Source: RGIG8745 sp045576655 (GTDB lineage Bacteria > Bacteroidota > Bacteroidia > Bacteroidales > Bacteroidaceae). Taken from it: DNA of 64,000 nt. Each line of letters opens with the position of its first letter. Position 1 is the first letter of the stretch. Positions 50,619 through 59,352 of this stretch are shown here, piece by piece. The DNA lies in the NCBI GenBank assembly GCA_045576655.1, contig JAZNGW010000011.1, positions 1-64,000 of the forward strand, written 5' to 3'. Made by a program: the position numbers and the translations under genes. The notes under the pieces are model-generated. The model searched no databases. It worked only from the letters and a program-made list of their open reading frames with translations, and had not been told where the DNA came from.

Positions 50619-51749
50619 TTAGAACTCAAGATCACCGATGTTTGTTTCGTCTTCAATCCAAGCATCGAGAGTACCTTTCACTTCGATAACCTTAGGACCA
50701 TTGATAATCATCTTCACGTTGTAAGATTTTCCAGCCTCGAAGTTGTCTGCGTTACGAATTTCCATAGGGTGCTCTGGCTGGAAGATGTTTCCATTTTTGT
50801 CCTTGAGAACAACGTTTACATAGTAGTGGAATGCAGGATCTTCAGGGACAGGGAGAAGAATGCCGCCGCCAATCTTGGTTCCTTCTTCTAATACCCAGTA
50901 CTCTTCGCCAAGTGGTGAGTCGTCAGCTTCGCAAAGTTCAAAGTCTTCGAGGTTGTAGCTCCAATCAAATGTGAGCACACCATCGTTCTCTGGGTTTGTC
51001 CTGTCGGCAATGATGAGGTTACCTGTTGTAGGTACGCTTAGGATTGTGATTGACTCAATACCCATTTCGAGCGACTTGGCAATAGAACCGTCTGCATCTG
51101 CTCCTGGCACACAACTGAATGTCATGCGCATGAGCTTGTGCTTAAATGTGATGGTTGGTGTTACGTCTTTGTGCTCAGGGTCGCGGAAGTATTTAGCACA
51201 GTATGCCATGCTGTCGTCTGCAACTTCTGTCTTACCCCAGATGATGTCCTGTGTTCCGTCGATAACGAAGTCAACGCTTCTCTGAGTATCTGTAGAGTTA
51301 ACTTCTTCTTGACGAGGGTAGTAACCGTAGAAACGGTAACTATGCCAGTTACCTGTAGGATACCAGCGCTGTACGCCGTCAGTCCAAACGATGTCAGTTG
51401 ACAATCCGTCTTCGTTGATAACAGCGTCAGCCTCCACGTTGTCCATCCAGACAGAATACTCTGTTGCTGCAGTTCCTGGAGTCCAGTCGATATCGAGCTC
51501 TTTAGGATTGATGTTGAGCGAACCTTTTGCTAAACAGAATATTCCGAGACCTTCTGCCTCAAACACTCCGTTTTCATCAGATTCGATGCTGGCACGAGTA
51601 CCTGCTGCACTTCCTGTTGAAAGTTTGATTTCCACATCGCTGTTGCCGATGTGTGTGCTTACAGATCCGCCTGAGATATTGTCGTCAGAAGAGCAACTTG
51701 CTAAAAACCCCAATGCGACAAATGCTAATATGCTTATTTTTTTGTTCAT
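50619..51749 (-). CDS. fimbrillin-family lipoprotein 1
   Basis: 376 residues with lipobox FLASCSSDD (Cys19) and a candidate arginine maturation site TRAS (Arg52). The Mfa-like signature is clear: VDFVIDGTQDIIWGK, then TITFKHKLMRMTF, and the end EAGKSYNVKMIINGPKVIEVKGTLDAWIE. Fimbrillins are exported as lipoproteins, cut after an Arg, and polymerise by strand exchange. It is likely a pilin or minor tip subunit; its position before a hairpin would allow higher expression. Confidence 0.9.
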   Translation of the reverse strand: MNKKISILAFVALGFLASCSSDDNISGGSVSTHIGNSDVEIKLSTGSAAGTRASIESDENGVFEAEGLGIFCLAKGSLNINPKELDIDWTPGTAATEYSVWMDNVEADAVINEDGLSTDIVWTDGVQRWYPTGNWHSYRFYGYYPRQEEVNSTDTQRSVDFVIDGTQDIIWGKTEVADDSMAYCAKYFRDPEHKDVTPTITFKHKLMRMTFSCVPGADADGSIAKSLEMGIESITILSVPTTGNLIIADRTNPENDGVLTFDWSYNLEDFELCEADDSPLGEEYWVLEEGTKIGGGILLPVPEDPAFHYYVNVVLKDKNGNIFQPEHPMEIRNADNFEAGKSYNVKMIINGPKVIEVKGTLDAWIEDETNIGDLEF

Positions 51750-51775
51750 GATGTGTCTTAATAGTTTGTTTGATA

Positions 51776-52996
51776 TTACATAAGGTCTTCGATTGGCAAG
51801 TCAATGTCGTCGCCCTCGCCCCATGGAGTGAGTTCTGTATTGATAGTGATCTTGCTCAATCCCCAGAGTGTAAGCATTACCTTGTAAGACTTTCCTGCTT
51901 CGAAAGTTGTTTCTGTTGTAGGCTTGAATGTAGTCTTGTATACAGATGTTACGTCTTCTCTTGTACCGTCAATCTTTACTTCAACATTTTGCTTTACGCT
52001 AACTTCAATATCATATTCGTCAGCAGGAGCAAGAATCAAAGCATCGCCTATTGGAGTGTAAACAGGGTTACCTTCGTCGTCCAACTTTGGAGATGTTATC
52101 GTCTCGTCGAGATCTACGAGTTCCTCGTTCTGGTTCAATGCGTCTGGGCGCTGCTTGAGTGTAAGCATTTCTCCCTCATCTGTGGCGTCGAATACAACTT
52201 GCTCTTTTTTAACATCGCCAGTGTAAGCGATAGTGAATGTACCGTTAGTCTTAGACTTGATCTTAATGGCTGTAACTGTAATCTTGTTTCCTGCACCGCC
52301 TTCGCATACTGTAGCATCGCCACCCTTAACCTGGAATGTTAGACGAGTGAGGAGGTGCTCGAACTTAAGGTTTGGTTGTACATTTCGGCGAGCGGCGTAA
52401 GCACTGTAAATACGTGTTGCGTTCTCTTCGCCTATAGCGAGGATGTCGTCTTCTGTAGGAACAGCCTTGGCAGCCATGATGTCCTGTGAACCGTCGATAA
52501 CGAAAGGAACAACCATGCTCTGAGTACCATCTTCGTTTTCTACGATTTCAGGAGTGTTTGTTGGGTCCCAAGCATCGTCGAGGTGGAAACCCCAAAAGTC
52601 GAAACTGCCCTGTACTGGATAGTACTTGATGTATTCGTCTGTGCGGATAGCTTCACCTGAAACGGCACCGTCAGGAGCGTTCAGTGTTGTGTTAGCGTCA
52701 AAAATATTAACCTCTTCGCCTGTTGTCTGATTGATTTCTGTAGCATAGTAGAGTGTACCCTTGTTGAACATACAAACGTTGAGTTCCTGACCGCTCCATA
52801 CGTTTTCCTCAACAGTTGTACCTCCGACAGTACCTGTACCTCTGGTGCCGAGATCCATTTTGTTGGCAACACCAATCTCAATTTTTACTAAACCGTTGTC
52901 ATCTGTGCCTCCGTTGTTAGCAACGGGTGCCTCATCCTGTGAACAACTGCAGAGCATTGCTGTAGCAGCAAATGCAAAAAGAAATGACTTTCTCAT
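51776..52996 (-). CDS. fimbrillin-family lipoprotein 2
   Basis: 406 residues with lipobox LCSCSQDE (Cys16/18) and maturation site TRGTG (Arg52). Signature VPFVIDGSQDIMAAK, then LKFEHLLTRLTFQVKG, and the C-terminal EAGKSYKVMLTLWGLSKIT, as in its neighbours. The acidic end is DIDLPIEDLM. It is 26 bases upstream of fimbrillin 1 and co-transcribed. It is a paralogue of 50619 and 53063 and probably another subunit of the same fibre. Confidence 0.92.
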   Translation of the reverse strand: MRKSFLFAFAATAMLCSCSQDEAPVANNGGTDDNGLVKIEIGVANKMDLGTRGTGTVGGTTVEENVWSGQELNVCMFNKGTLYYATEINQTTGEEVNIFDANTTLNAPDGAVSGEAIRTDEYIKYYPVQGSFDFWGFHLDDAWDPTNTPEIVENEDGTQSMVVPFVIDGSQDIMAAKAVPTEDDILAIGEENATRIYSAYAARRNVQPNLKFEHLLTRLTFQVKGGDATVCEGGAGNKITVTAIKIKSKTNGTFTIAYTGDVKKEQVVFDATDEGEMLTLKQRPDALNQNEELVDLDETITSPKLDDEGNPVYTPIGDALILAPADEYDIEVSVKQNVEVKIDGTREDVTSVYKTTFKPTTETTFEAGKSYKVMLTLWGLSKITINTELTPWGEGDDIDLPIEDLM

Positions 52997-53062
52997 GTTT
53001 TTGTTGTTTTTGAAAAGTTAATAAATAATTATAATCTCTATATTAATACTTTTTGTTGTTTT

Positions 53063-54532
53063 TTATTCTAACGGAACGTCGAAGAAGTCATCTTCATCCA
53101 AATCAACATCGCCGCCTTCCTTCCAGCCTTCCATCTGTGCTACTATTTCAATAGGTTGCAATCCATAGACGGCAATCTTGATGTCGTAACTATAACCTGA
53201 TTTGAATTTATAGAGTCCGGTGGATTCTTCTATGTTTTGCTGTTCTGAAGGTGCTTTTATATCGTAAACTACGTGCGGGTAGCGGATACCGTATTCGTCA
53301 CCGTTTTCGGAAATCTGGTATTTCTCCTTGTAATGCAGGATGAGTCTTATAGTTTCGCTTGGTGGAACGAGAAGGCAATCGCCAATAGGTGTGGCTGTTC
53401 TTTCCATCCATTTATTGTTTGGCAGTTTCTTGTCTTCCTCCGTCATTACAATGTTGTAGAAGTCTTGGCGCAGGGGCTGGTTTTCTTCGATGCCGTCGAT
53501 CGACTTTTCTTTTAGGTATATGCTGCTGAGCGGTTGGTCATCTCTGAATGTCAATCCCACTTTGCTCAGGTCGGTTGAAGCGACAACGAGTTTGCCTTGG
53601 GTAATGGTCTTCACTTCAATGCCAGTGATAGTGATGTTTTCACTTCGTCCATCACCAGGGTACGCGGTGAATTTCAGTCTTGTCAATTGGTGCTTAACGT
53701 CGATAGTAGGGTTTATCCCTCTATGTGCAGAGTAAGTACTGTAGCCGTAACTCAGGATGTTGTTTATGTTGTTTTGCTCAGTGTCGGACAAAATGTCATC
53801 GTACATTTTTTGTGCTTTCTCCTTGCTAATTTTACCATCATCGTCTCTGACGTTGTATCCTAAATCATTCATGACCTCTTCGATTTCGAGTTTCGGCGAA
53901 TAACCGCACATGATGTCCTGAGAACCGTCGATTTCGATGTTGTAGTAAATCTCATTTCGGGTACGTGTAGTGTTTGTTGAGTTAGGTTCAAAATCGTCAA
54001 TGTAGTAGGCAAAGAAATTATAGCCGTAGTCCTGATGGACAGAACTGTAGTAGAGTTGTTCAGGTTCCTTTGTCTCTCTATTTTTCAGGATTTCAACGCC
54101 CTCGTTGTCGCTGTTGAGTCGTGCTGGTCTGCCCATCCAGTAGAGGTTGCCACTATTCACTCCGTTGTCAATAAGGCAGTTCTCGTAGTCGGGCTCAGAA
54201 TTCCCGCCATGTACTGAGTTCATCGATTCAGCCATGTTTACATCTTGCGAGTTATGGAACGCAAAGATGTTGAGGAGTATATTCTTGCGTTTCGCCTCAA
54301 AGTTTGATTCATTGGGGTCGAAGGCGCCGGTTCCTCTGGTTGTGATTGAAAATAATGACGGCTTCTGCACAAAAAGCATGATTGGTGTCTTTGATGATGC
54401 CTCTTGGTTTTCGATTATTGGTTTGTCGTCTTCAAATTCCAAACTTGGGTATGACTCCGAGCAACTTGAGAGTGCAAGGAGACATGACCACAGAGCAGGA
54501 ATAAATGAATATTTGCGTCTTAAGCGTTCCAT
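53063..54532 (-). CDS. fimbrillin-family lipoprotein 3 (large)
   Basis: 489 residues, longer than the other two. Lipobox ALSSCSESY (Cys24) and maturation site TRGTG (Arg66). Signature NIEIDGSQDIMCGYS, then IDVKHQLTRLKFTAYPG, and the end KSGYSYDIKIAVYGLQPIEIVAQMEGW. An extra region around residues 100-190 includes LYWMGRPARLNSDNEG. Large fimbrillin-family members may be tip or accessory subunits. It lies 36 bases after the DUF5119 gene. Confidence 0.9.
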   Translation of the reverse strand: MERLRRKYSFIPALWSCLLALSSCSESYPSLEFEDDKPIIENQEASSKTPIMLFVQKPSLFSITTRGTGAFDPNESNFEAKRKNILLNIFAFHNSQDVNMAESMNSVHGGNSEPDYENCLIDNGVNSGNLYWMGRPARLNSDNEGVEILKNRETKEPEQLYYSSVHQDYGYNFFAYYIDDFEPNSTNTTRTRNEIYYNIEIDGSQDIMCGYSPKLEIEEVMNDLGYNVRDDDGKISKEKAQKMYDDILSDTEQNNINNILSYGYSTYSAHRGINPTIDVKHQLTRLKFTAYPGDGRSENITITGIEVKTITQGKLVVASTDLSKVGLTFRDDQPLSSIYLKEKSIDGIEENQPLRQDFYNIVMTEEDKKLPNNKWMERTATPIGDCLLVPPSETIRLILHYKEKYQISENGDEYGIRYPHVVYDIKAPSEQQNIEESTGLYKFKSGYSYDIKIAVYGLQPIEIVAQMEGWKEGGDVDLDEDDFFDVPLE

Positions 54533-54568
54533 TTCTTGTATATTACCTTTACCTTAATGCTTAATGAA

Positions 54569-55852
54569 TTAGATGTCTACGATGATGTCGGAAGTGTTCA
54601 CCCATCGGTCAATTTTGTTCTCGTTTTGGTTCTCAATGATATTTCTGCCGTCAATCTTCAAAAGATCTTTGATATTGAGTGTTCCATGTGCTTTTGAACG
54701 GCGTGCGTGTGTGCCATCGTCAGTTATTTCGATTAGTCCTGCCTCGTCAATAGTGTTGCAGAGGTTTATCCTACCTTGTATCTTTTTCTTGAATTTGTAT
54801 TCCCCGCCAGTGTCGTTGCTATTTGTGGTGGCAGTGACAAATATCATCACTTGCAATATGCCTGGGCCTACAGTCATTTCAGATGAGCTGCTCCTGACAA
54901 TGCTGGTTACGTTAATGTTCTTTTTGCAGACAATCTGCTTGTTAGTGTAGTTGTCTTCTTCGATGGGATTGCCGCTGCCATTCTCCATGTTCATTTTGAA
55001 GAGCATTTTATAGGTCTTTGTGATGTCAACAAAACCATTGGATAGGTTTATCTTGTGGGGTATTCCTGCTATTTCGGCTATGACCGAATCAACTGCTAAT
55101 TTGACGCCCCCTTCTTTCTGTATCTTAAAAATAATGTCTATGTCTTGGGTTAGAGGTTTGGGGCTGAATGCGCATTCTGCAGGTTGTTTGTAGATAATCT
55201 TCTTACTTTCTATCGTATCGAAGTATACGGCTGGCATGTCTGCCTGAATGTATTGTGCGTACGGGTTGTAGTCGACCCAGTCGTCTGTAGGGCGCCTAAG
55301 TGCGGGGTCGTTCTTTTGGTATGACTTGTACGACACGTATATGTCCTGAAGTTTTATTTGGTTTTTTGTGTCAGCCATGTAGTTGAATACCTCGCTGTAG
55401 TCAAGTTCGGTATCGTCCATGTTGAAAGCCAAAAACTTATAGTCGCCAGAGAGAATTTTGAACTCTTTTACTTCGTTGTGGTTTTCTGTCGTGTTGATTG
55501 TGGGAGCGCTGTTTGCCTCATCCGAATTGCTTGTGTCGTCAGTTGGGGCGTCTGGTGGTGTATCAGAATCAGATGGGGGAGCTGGGACATTCTCTTTTGG
55601 ACCGTTAAATAAGTATTCGCCGTGTCCTGTCTCTGTATCCACCTTGAAACCGCATTTCCAAGAGTTGAAGACTCTGTCTGCAATGATAAACATGGAGTCA
55701 GGTGCTGTGGCGGTTTCGTCCCAACTGAACGTTACTTTTAAGCCAGTTCTGTGAGGATGTTCCACGTCATAGCATAGGTCTGCGTCAGTGCATGCGCCAC
55801 AGAAGCAAACTATTATGATTACAGACAACGAAAGGATGAAATGCTTAAACAT
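54569..55852 (-). CDS. DUF5119 lipoprotein of the fimbrial operon
   Basis: 427 residues with lipobox VCFCGACTD (Cys near 21). The family hallmark follows directly: DLCYDVEHPHRTGLKVTFSWD. A Pro/Thr/Asp/Ser-rich linker is near residues 90-115. Such proteins are found in Bacteroidales fimbrial loci and may be an anchor or assembly subunit of the FimB/Mfa2 kind; this is inferred. Its start overlaps the stop of the upstream DUF3575 gene by 8 bases, indicating translational coupling. Confidence 0.85.
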   Translation of the reverse strand: MFKHFILSLSVIIIVCFCGACTDADLCYDVEHPHRTGLKVTFSWDETATAPDSMFIIADRVFNSWKCGFKVDTETGHGEYLFNGPKENVPAPPSDSDTPPDAPTDDTSNSDEANSAPTINTTENHNEVKEFKILSGDYKFLAFNMDDTELDYSEVFNYMADTKNQIKLQDIYVSYKSYQKNDPALRRPTDDWVDYNPYAQYIQADMPAVYFDTIESKKIIYKQPAECAFSPKPLTQDIDIIFKIQKEGGVKLAVDSVIAEIAGIPHKINLSNGFVDITKTYKMLFKMNMENGSGNPIEEDNYTNKQIVCKKNINVTSIVRSSSSEMTVGPGILQVMIFVTATTNSNDTGGEYKFKKKIQGRINLCNTIDEAGLIEITDDGTHARRSKAHGTLNIKDLLKIDGRNIIENQNENKIDRWVNTSDIIVDI

Positions 55853-57089
55853 AACTTCTCCTCCTTTCTTCCTTCATAAGGATTACGATGGACCAGTCCT
55901 CAGACTCTTCTTTTATTATAAAAGCAGTGTCTCCGTTCTTCTTTTCCTCTTCGCCTTTTTTCTTTTTCCCCTTTTTTATCTTTGGACTATTTGCCTTGTC
56001 TGCTTTTTTGTTTCCATTTTTTTGCTCTTTATTTTTCTTTTTTTCGGCTTTGTCTTTTTCTTTTTGTTCTGCCTTATTTTTCTTTTCCCTTTCCAGCTCT
56101 CTGTGCAAACTGTCTTTACGTGTTATATCATTATTTACTTTGCTCTGATATTCACTATCCGCATCGTATCTCCAACGATACTTCTTAGTAATAGGATAGC
56201 TGCCTTCCCAAATGACTTTTTCAATATCATTGCCGTTCTTGTCTTTCTTCTTAACGGCATACTTGCCGAAACGATACACAAATCCCACCTTGATCTCTGT
56301 GATGACAGGATAAGGGACAATGTGCCAGCCTTTGCTCTCTACGACAGAGTAGCAGTTGCTTTCACGATTGTGTCTGTATGTGTCGTATTTGGTGTAAGCG
56401 ATCCCTCCGCTTATGCCGAGTTCAAAGTCAAGGCTACTGCCATTTTGGTATTCAAATAGAGGACGGATGATGCCGTAGGTCATGCCCAGCCCGAAAGCGC
56501 TACCTTGCTTGCCTTCGCGACCTAATAGGATAGAGTAGTTTGAGTGGGATAGATATACGCCTCGATAGTAAGTTGTCGTGGCGAATTTGGTTATGTCTTT
56601 TCTTCTTGGAGAAAACAAGCGTGCAGTCCACCACCTATGAGGGTCAAAACCATTGTTTTGTCTTTCGATAATAGTGTCGCCTTTGGAATTAATGATGGTG
56701 TCTGAATAATTCATCTGGCGTCTGCGGCGGTAGTTTCGGAGTTCAAGTTTTACTCCTGAAGTATTATAAACCATGCCAGGTTTGTAGGTATGGGATGACT
56801 GCCAGTTGCCGCGTAAGTTCATGCCTATGGCCCAACGGCTCCAGTTTTTGTTGAGAAGGTCGTATTCCACACCGATGTTTGGAGTAAGAAGTAGCCAGTC
56901 AATGGCGTTAGTACGCAGTGACAGGCGTTGGCTTGTAGTCAGCGTGTCGACTTTTGTGCGTGTCTCCATAACTTGCGCCTGCATGGAGGTTGCTAATATA
57001 AATAATATAAATCCTGTTAATAGGGAACAGCCTAATCTTACCACCTTAAATGTTGCAAAAATACAAAAACACGAACCTTTTGATAGCAT
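55845..57089 (-). CDS. DUF3575 protein with lysine-rich tail, first gene of the fimbrial operon
   Basis: 414 residues. The N-terminus has a long basic lead and a hydrophobic stretch (LLTGFILFILATSMQAQ). GTG at 57044 would give a more usual signal peptide. The DUF3575 barrel covers about 45-310 (RLSLRTNAIDWLLLTPNIGVE, GVKLELRNYRR, IKVGFVYRFG). The last 95 residues are extremely Lys/Glu-rich, with runs such as KKKKGEEEKK, followed by a short hydrophobic end (DWSIVILMKEE). It is upstream of DUF5119 with an 8-base overlap. Confidence 0.82.
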   Translation of the reverse strand: MLSKGSCFCIFATFKVVRLGCSLLTGFILFILATSMQAQVMETRTKVDTLTTSQRLSLRTNAIDWLLLTPNIGVEYDLLNKNWSRWAIGMNLRGNWQSSHTYKPGMVYNTSGVKLELRNYRRRRQMNYSDTIINSKGDTIIERQNNGFDPHRWWTARLFSPRRKDITKFATTTYYRGVYLSHSNYSILLGREGKQGSAFGLGMTYGIIRPLFEYQNGSSLDFELGISGGIAYTKYDTYRHNRESNCYSVVESKGWHIVPYPVITEIKVGFVYRFGKYAVKKKDKNGNDIEKVIWEGSYPITKKYRWRYDADSEYQSKVNNDITRKDSLHRELEREKKNKAEQKEKDKAEKKKNKEQKNGNKKADKANSPKIKKGKKKKGEEEKKNGDTAFIIKEESEDWSIVILMKEERRRSYV

Positions 57090-57117
57090 TCGCGTTTTAT
57101 TTGTTATATAATTTTTG

Positions 57118-57171
57118 CAAAATTAAACAAAAAGAGAAAAATTACCCCCCCCAAATGTTAAATATTGTTAA
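57118..57171 (-). promoter_or_regulatory. fimbrial operon upstream region with C8 tract, copy 2
   Basis: Plus strand: C8 run at 57145-57152 in AATTACCCCCCCC followed by AAATGTTAAATATTGTTAA, matching the 44292-44325 block. TAATTTTG on the minus strand (57125-57118) is a candidate promoter element downstream of it. Confidence 0.5.
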
Positions 57172-57233
57172 CATGGTGAATTGTTGACATTTGAGGAGTG
57201 AGGAATTCTGTTTGTTGAGTTTAAAACTTCGGA

Positions 57234-57314
57234 CTTAGTCTGAGTTTGTATAAACTTAGTCTGAGTTTGTACGTTCTTAGCCTAAGTATGTATAAACTTA
57301 GTCTGAGTTTGAAG
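57234..57314. repeat. four tandem 21-bp units
   Basis: Units begin at 57234, 57255, 57276 and 57297. Each has the imperfect palindrome CTTAGTCTGAG (CTTAGCCTAAG in unit 3) followed by TTTGTATAAA-like sequence. Spacing equals two DNA helical turns. Confidence 0.85.
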
Positions 57315-57331
57315 ATTTTGGCGGGGACTGG

Positions 57332-57958
57332 TTATTCAGGATTCCCGCCCATGACGAGTCGGTAGAGGTTGCATCCGATGAAGTTGCCAAGGGCGAGGCA
57401 CGGATGCAGGATGAGGATTTCGCTCCAGTGGGTCTGTAGGTAGTCAAAGGAGATGGTGCCGTAGTAGAATGAGTCGGCTACGCAGTGAGGGAATCCGCAG
57501 ATGATGAAGAGCGGGATGCCGAGCAACATTGGCAGGAGTATGCCTTTGCGGGCAAAGGTGACGACGGTGGTCATGATGAATCCGCAGGCTATGGCGAGGA
57601 TGCCGCTTTGCCAGTAGCCTACAGTAAGACGGCCTTCGAGGATTCCTTGTGCGGCAGCACCTAATTCAAGTGGGGAAAGACGGGCAAGCAGGGCGATAAG
57701 TAAACAGCCTACAACATTTCCGAGCAAAATAAGAAGTAAATGGCCCAATGAAGGCGCAACTGACAGTTGCCCCTTGTCGTTGTAGAATTTTATAAACCCT
57801 GCTGTACCCGTGTATAGTGCAAGTTTGTAGTTGACGACGGCGAGCAGACCGAAGGAGAAGAGAGCTGCTCCGATGATGTTCATCGTGGCGAGATACCCCC
57901 ATCCGGCTATGCCGATGCAAAGGCCTGCGATTATGGCTGATTTGAATGTTTTTATCAT
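57332..57958 (-). CDS. formate/nitrite transporter (FNT) family protein
   Basis: 208 residues from MIKTFKSAIIAG (57958). An upstream ATG at 58000 would overlap the previous gene and adds no membrane sequence. It has six hydrophobic segments and the two FNT half-motifs (LLGNVVGCLL and LGNFIGCNLY), with CGFPHCVADSFYYG in between. It is a pentameric channel for formate, nitrite or hydrosulfide. It is 16 bases after the SpmAB-like gene, so they probably share a transcript. Confidence 0.88.
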   Translation of the reverse strand: MIKTFKSAIIAGLCIGIAGWGYLATMNIIGAALFSFGLLAVVNYKLALYTGTAGFIKFYNDKGQLSVAPSLGHLLLILLGNVVGCLLIALLARLSPLELGAAAQGILEGRLTVGYWQSGILAIACGFIMTTVVTFARKGILLPMLLGIPLFIICGFPHCVADSFYYGTISFDYLQTHWSEILILHPCLALGNFIGCNLYRLVMGGNPE

Positions 57959-57974
57959 GGTTGAGTGTTTTGTT

Positions 57975-59207
57975 CTATCCGAAAAACATGTGTGCCACAA
58001 ACATGGCGGCGATTATTCCAGCCAGGTCGGCGAGGAGTCCGCAGCTCACGGCATGACGCATGTTCTTGATGCCTACGCTGCCGAAGTAGACGGCAAGGAT
58101 GTAGAATGTGGTGTCGGTTGACCCCTGGAACACGCAGCTCAGGCGTCCAGCAAAGGAGTCGGCTCCGTAGGTCGACATAGTGTCGACCATCATGCCGCGC
58201 GCACCGCTGCCGCTCAGCGGTTTCATTATGGCTGTAGGCAATGCGGCGACGAAATCGCTGTCGCCTCCGCACATGACCACGAGGTGGGCGATGCCGTCCA
58301 TGATGAGTTCCATGCCTCCTGACGCCCGGAACACTCCGATGGCCACGAGTATGGCCACAAGGTATGGGATGATGCGTATGGCGGTGGAGAACCCGTCTTT
58401 GGCTCCTTCGATAAAGGCGTCGTACACGTTGACCTTCTTTCTCATTCCGGCAATTATAAAGCTGAGGATGATTCCGAAGAGTATGATATTGGCTGAGACG
58501 GAGCTCGCTAAGTCCATCTCGTTCTTGTCCATCTGCCCGAACAACCATACTATGCCAGCCACAAGGGCGCATGCTCCGCCGAGGGTGAGAAGCAGCACCG
58601 GACGCAGCAGGTTGATGCGTTGGTAGATGCTCACGACTATTATCCCTACGAGGGTGGATATGAATGTGGCGAGCAATATAGGAATGAAGATATCGGTAGG
58701 TTGTGCTGCTCCCATCTGCGCGCGATACACCATTATGCTGACAGGGATAATGGTCAGTCCGCTGGTGTTGAGCACGAGGAACATGATCATCGGGTTGGAG
58801 GCTGTGTCCTTTTTCGGGTTAAGTTCCTGGAGCCCTTCCATAGCCTTCAGCCCCAGTGGGGTGGCGGCGTTGTCCAGTCCGAGCATGTTGGCTGATATGT
58901 TCATGAAGATGGAGCCTGTCACGGGGTGTCCTTTAGGGATGTCAGGAAACAGGCGGCAGAACACGGGACTGAGGAGCTTGGCTATGGTGTTGACCACGCC
59001 TCCTTTCTCGCCGATCTTCATGACTCCCATCCAGAGCGACAGCACTCCTGTCAGTCCGAGGCTTATTTCAAATGCAGTCTTGGAGTTGTCGAACGTGCTG
59101 TTGATCATGTCAGCAAACACACCGCTGTTGCCATAGCAGAGTGCCTGGATGAGTGCAAACACTGCGGCCAGCAGGAAAAATGCTATCCATATGTAGTTTA
59201 GTACCAT
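57975..59207 (-). CDS. SpmA/SpmB fused nucleoside-recognition membrane protein
   Basis: About 410 residues from MVLNYIWIAFF (59207). A longer frame to 59264 would run through a terminator hairpin. The N-terminal half resembles SpmA (MGVMKIGEKGGVV, GSIFMNISANMLGLDNAATP, NTSGLTIIP) and the C-terminal half SpmB (FRASGGMELIM, PLSGSGARGMMVD, STDTTFYILAVYFGSVGIK). It has about ten membrane helices. In Bacteroidota the two halves are one protein. The role is unknown outside sporulation; a transport function is possible. Confidence 0.9.
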   Translation of the reverse strand: MVLNYIWIAFFLLAAVFALIQALCYGNSGVFADMINSTFDNSKTAFEISLGLTGVLSLWMGVMKIGEKGGVVNTIAKLLSPVFCRLFPDIPKGHPVTGSIFMNISANMLGLDNAATPLGLKAMEGLQELNPKKDTASNPMIMFLVLNTSGLTIIPVSIMVYRAQMGAAQPTDIFIPILLATFISTLVGIIVVSIYQRINLLRPVLLLTLGGACALVAGIVWLFGQMDKNEMDLASSVSANIILFGIILSFIIAGMRKKVNVYDAFIEGAKDGFSTAIRIIPYLVAILVAIGVFRASGGMELIMDGIAHLVVMCGGDSDFVAALPTAIMKPLSGSGARGMMVDTMSTYGADSFAGRLSCVFQGSTDTTFYILAVYFGSVGIKNMRHAVSCGLLADLAGIIAAMFVAHMFFG

Positions 59208-59245
59208 GATCTGTTGCCTTATGATGTTATCTTGTACAAACTTAC

Positions 59246-59298
59246 ACAAAAATCCCCGAATCATCTGCCGGGGTAGGCGAGAAAATGACTCGGGGATT
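59246..59298 (-). terminator. terminator after the PepSY-like gene
   Basis: AATCCCCGA (59251-59259) pairs with TCGGGGATT (59290-59298) around a 30-base loop. The minus strand continues TTTTTGTG. Confidence 0.6.
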
Positions 59299-59352
59299 AT
59301 ATTTTGACAGTTTCGGAAGCGTCAGTGCTATCCTTTCCAGCTTTTCCACTTA

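Larger units (their letters stand above)
57090..57331. other. 242-base region ahead of the fimbrial operon
   Basis: Contains TAATTTTG (57125-57118, minus strand; a possible TAnnTTTG element), the C8-tract block (57141-57171) and the 21-bp repeat array (57234-57314). The FNT transporter gene ends at 57332 on the same strand. No gene seen. Confidence 0.7.

Noticed and set aside
57234..57314. CRISPR-like array
   Set aside because: Units are contiguous 21-bp repeats with no unique spacers; no cas genes nearby.
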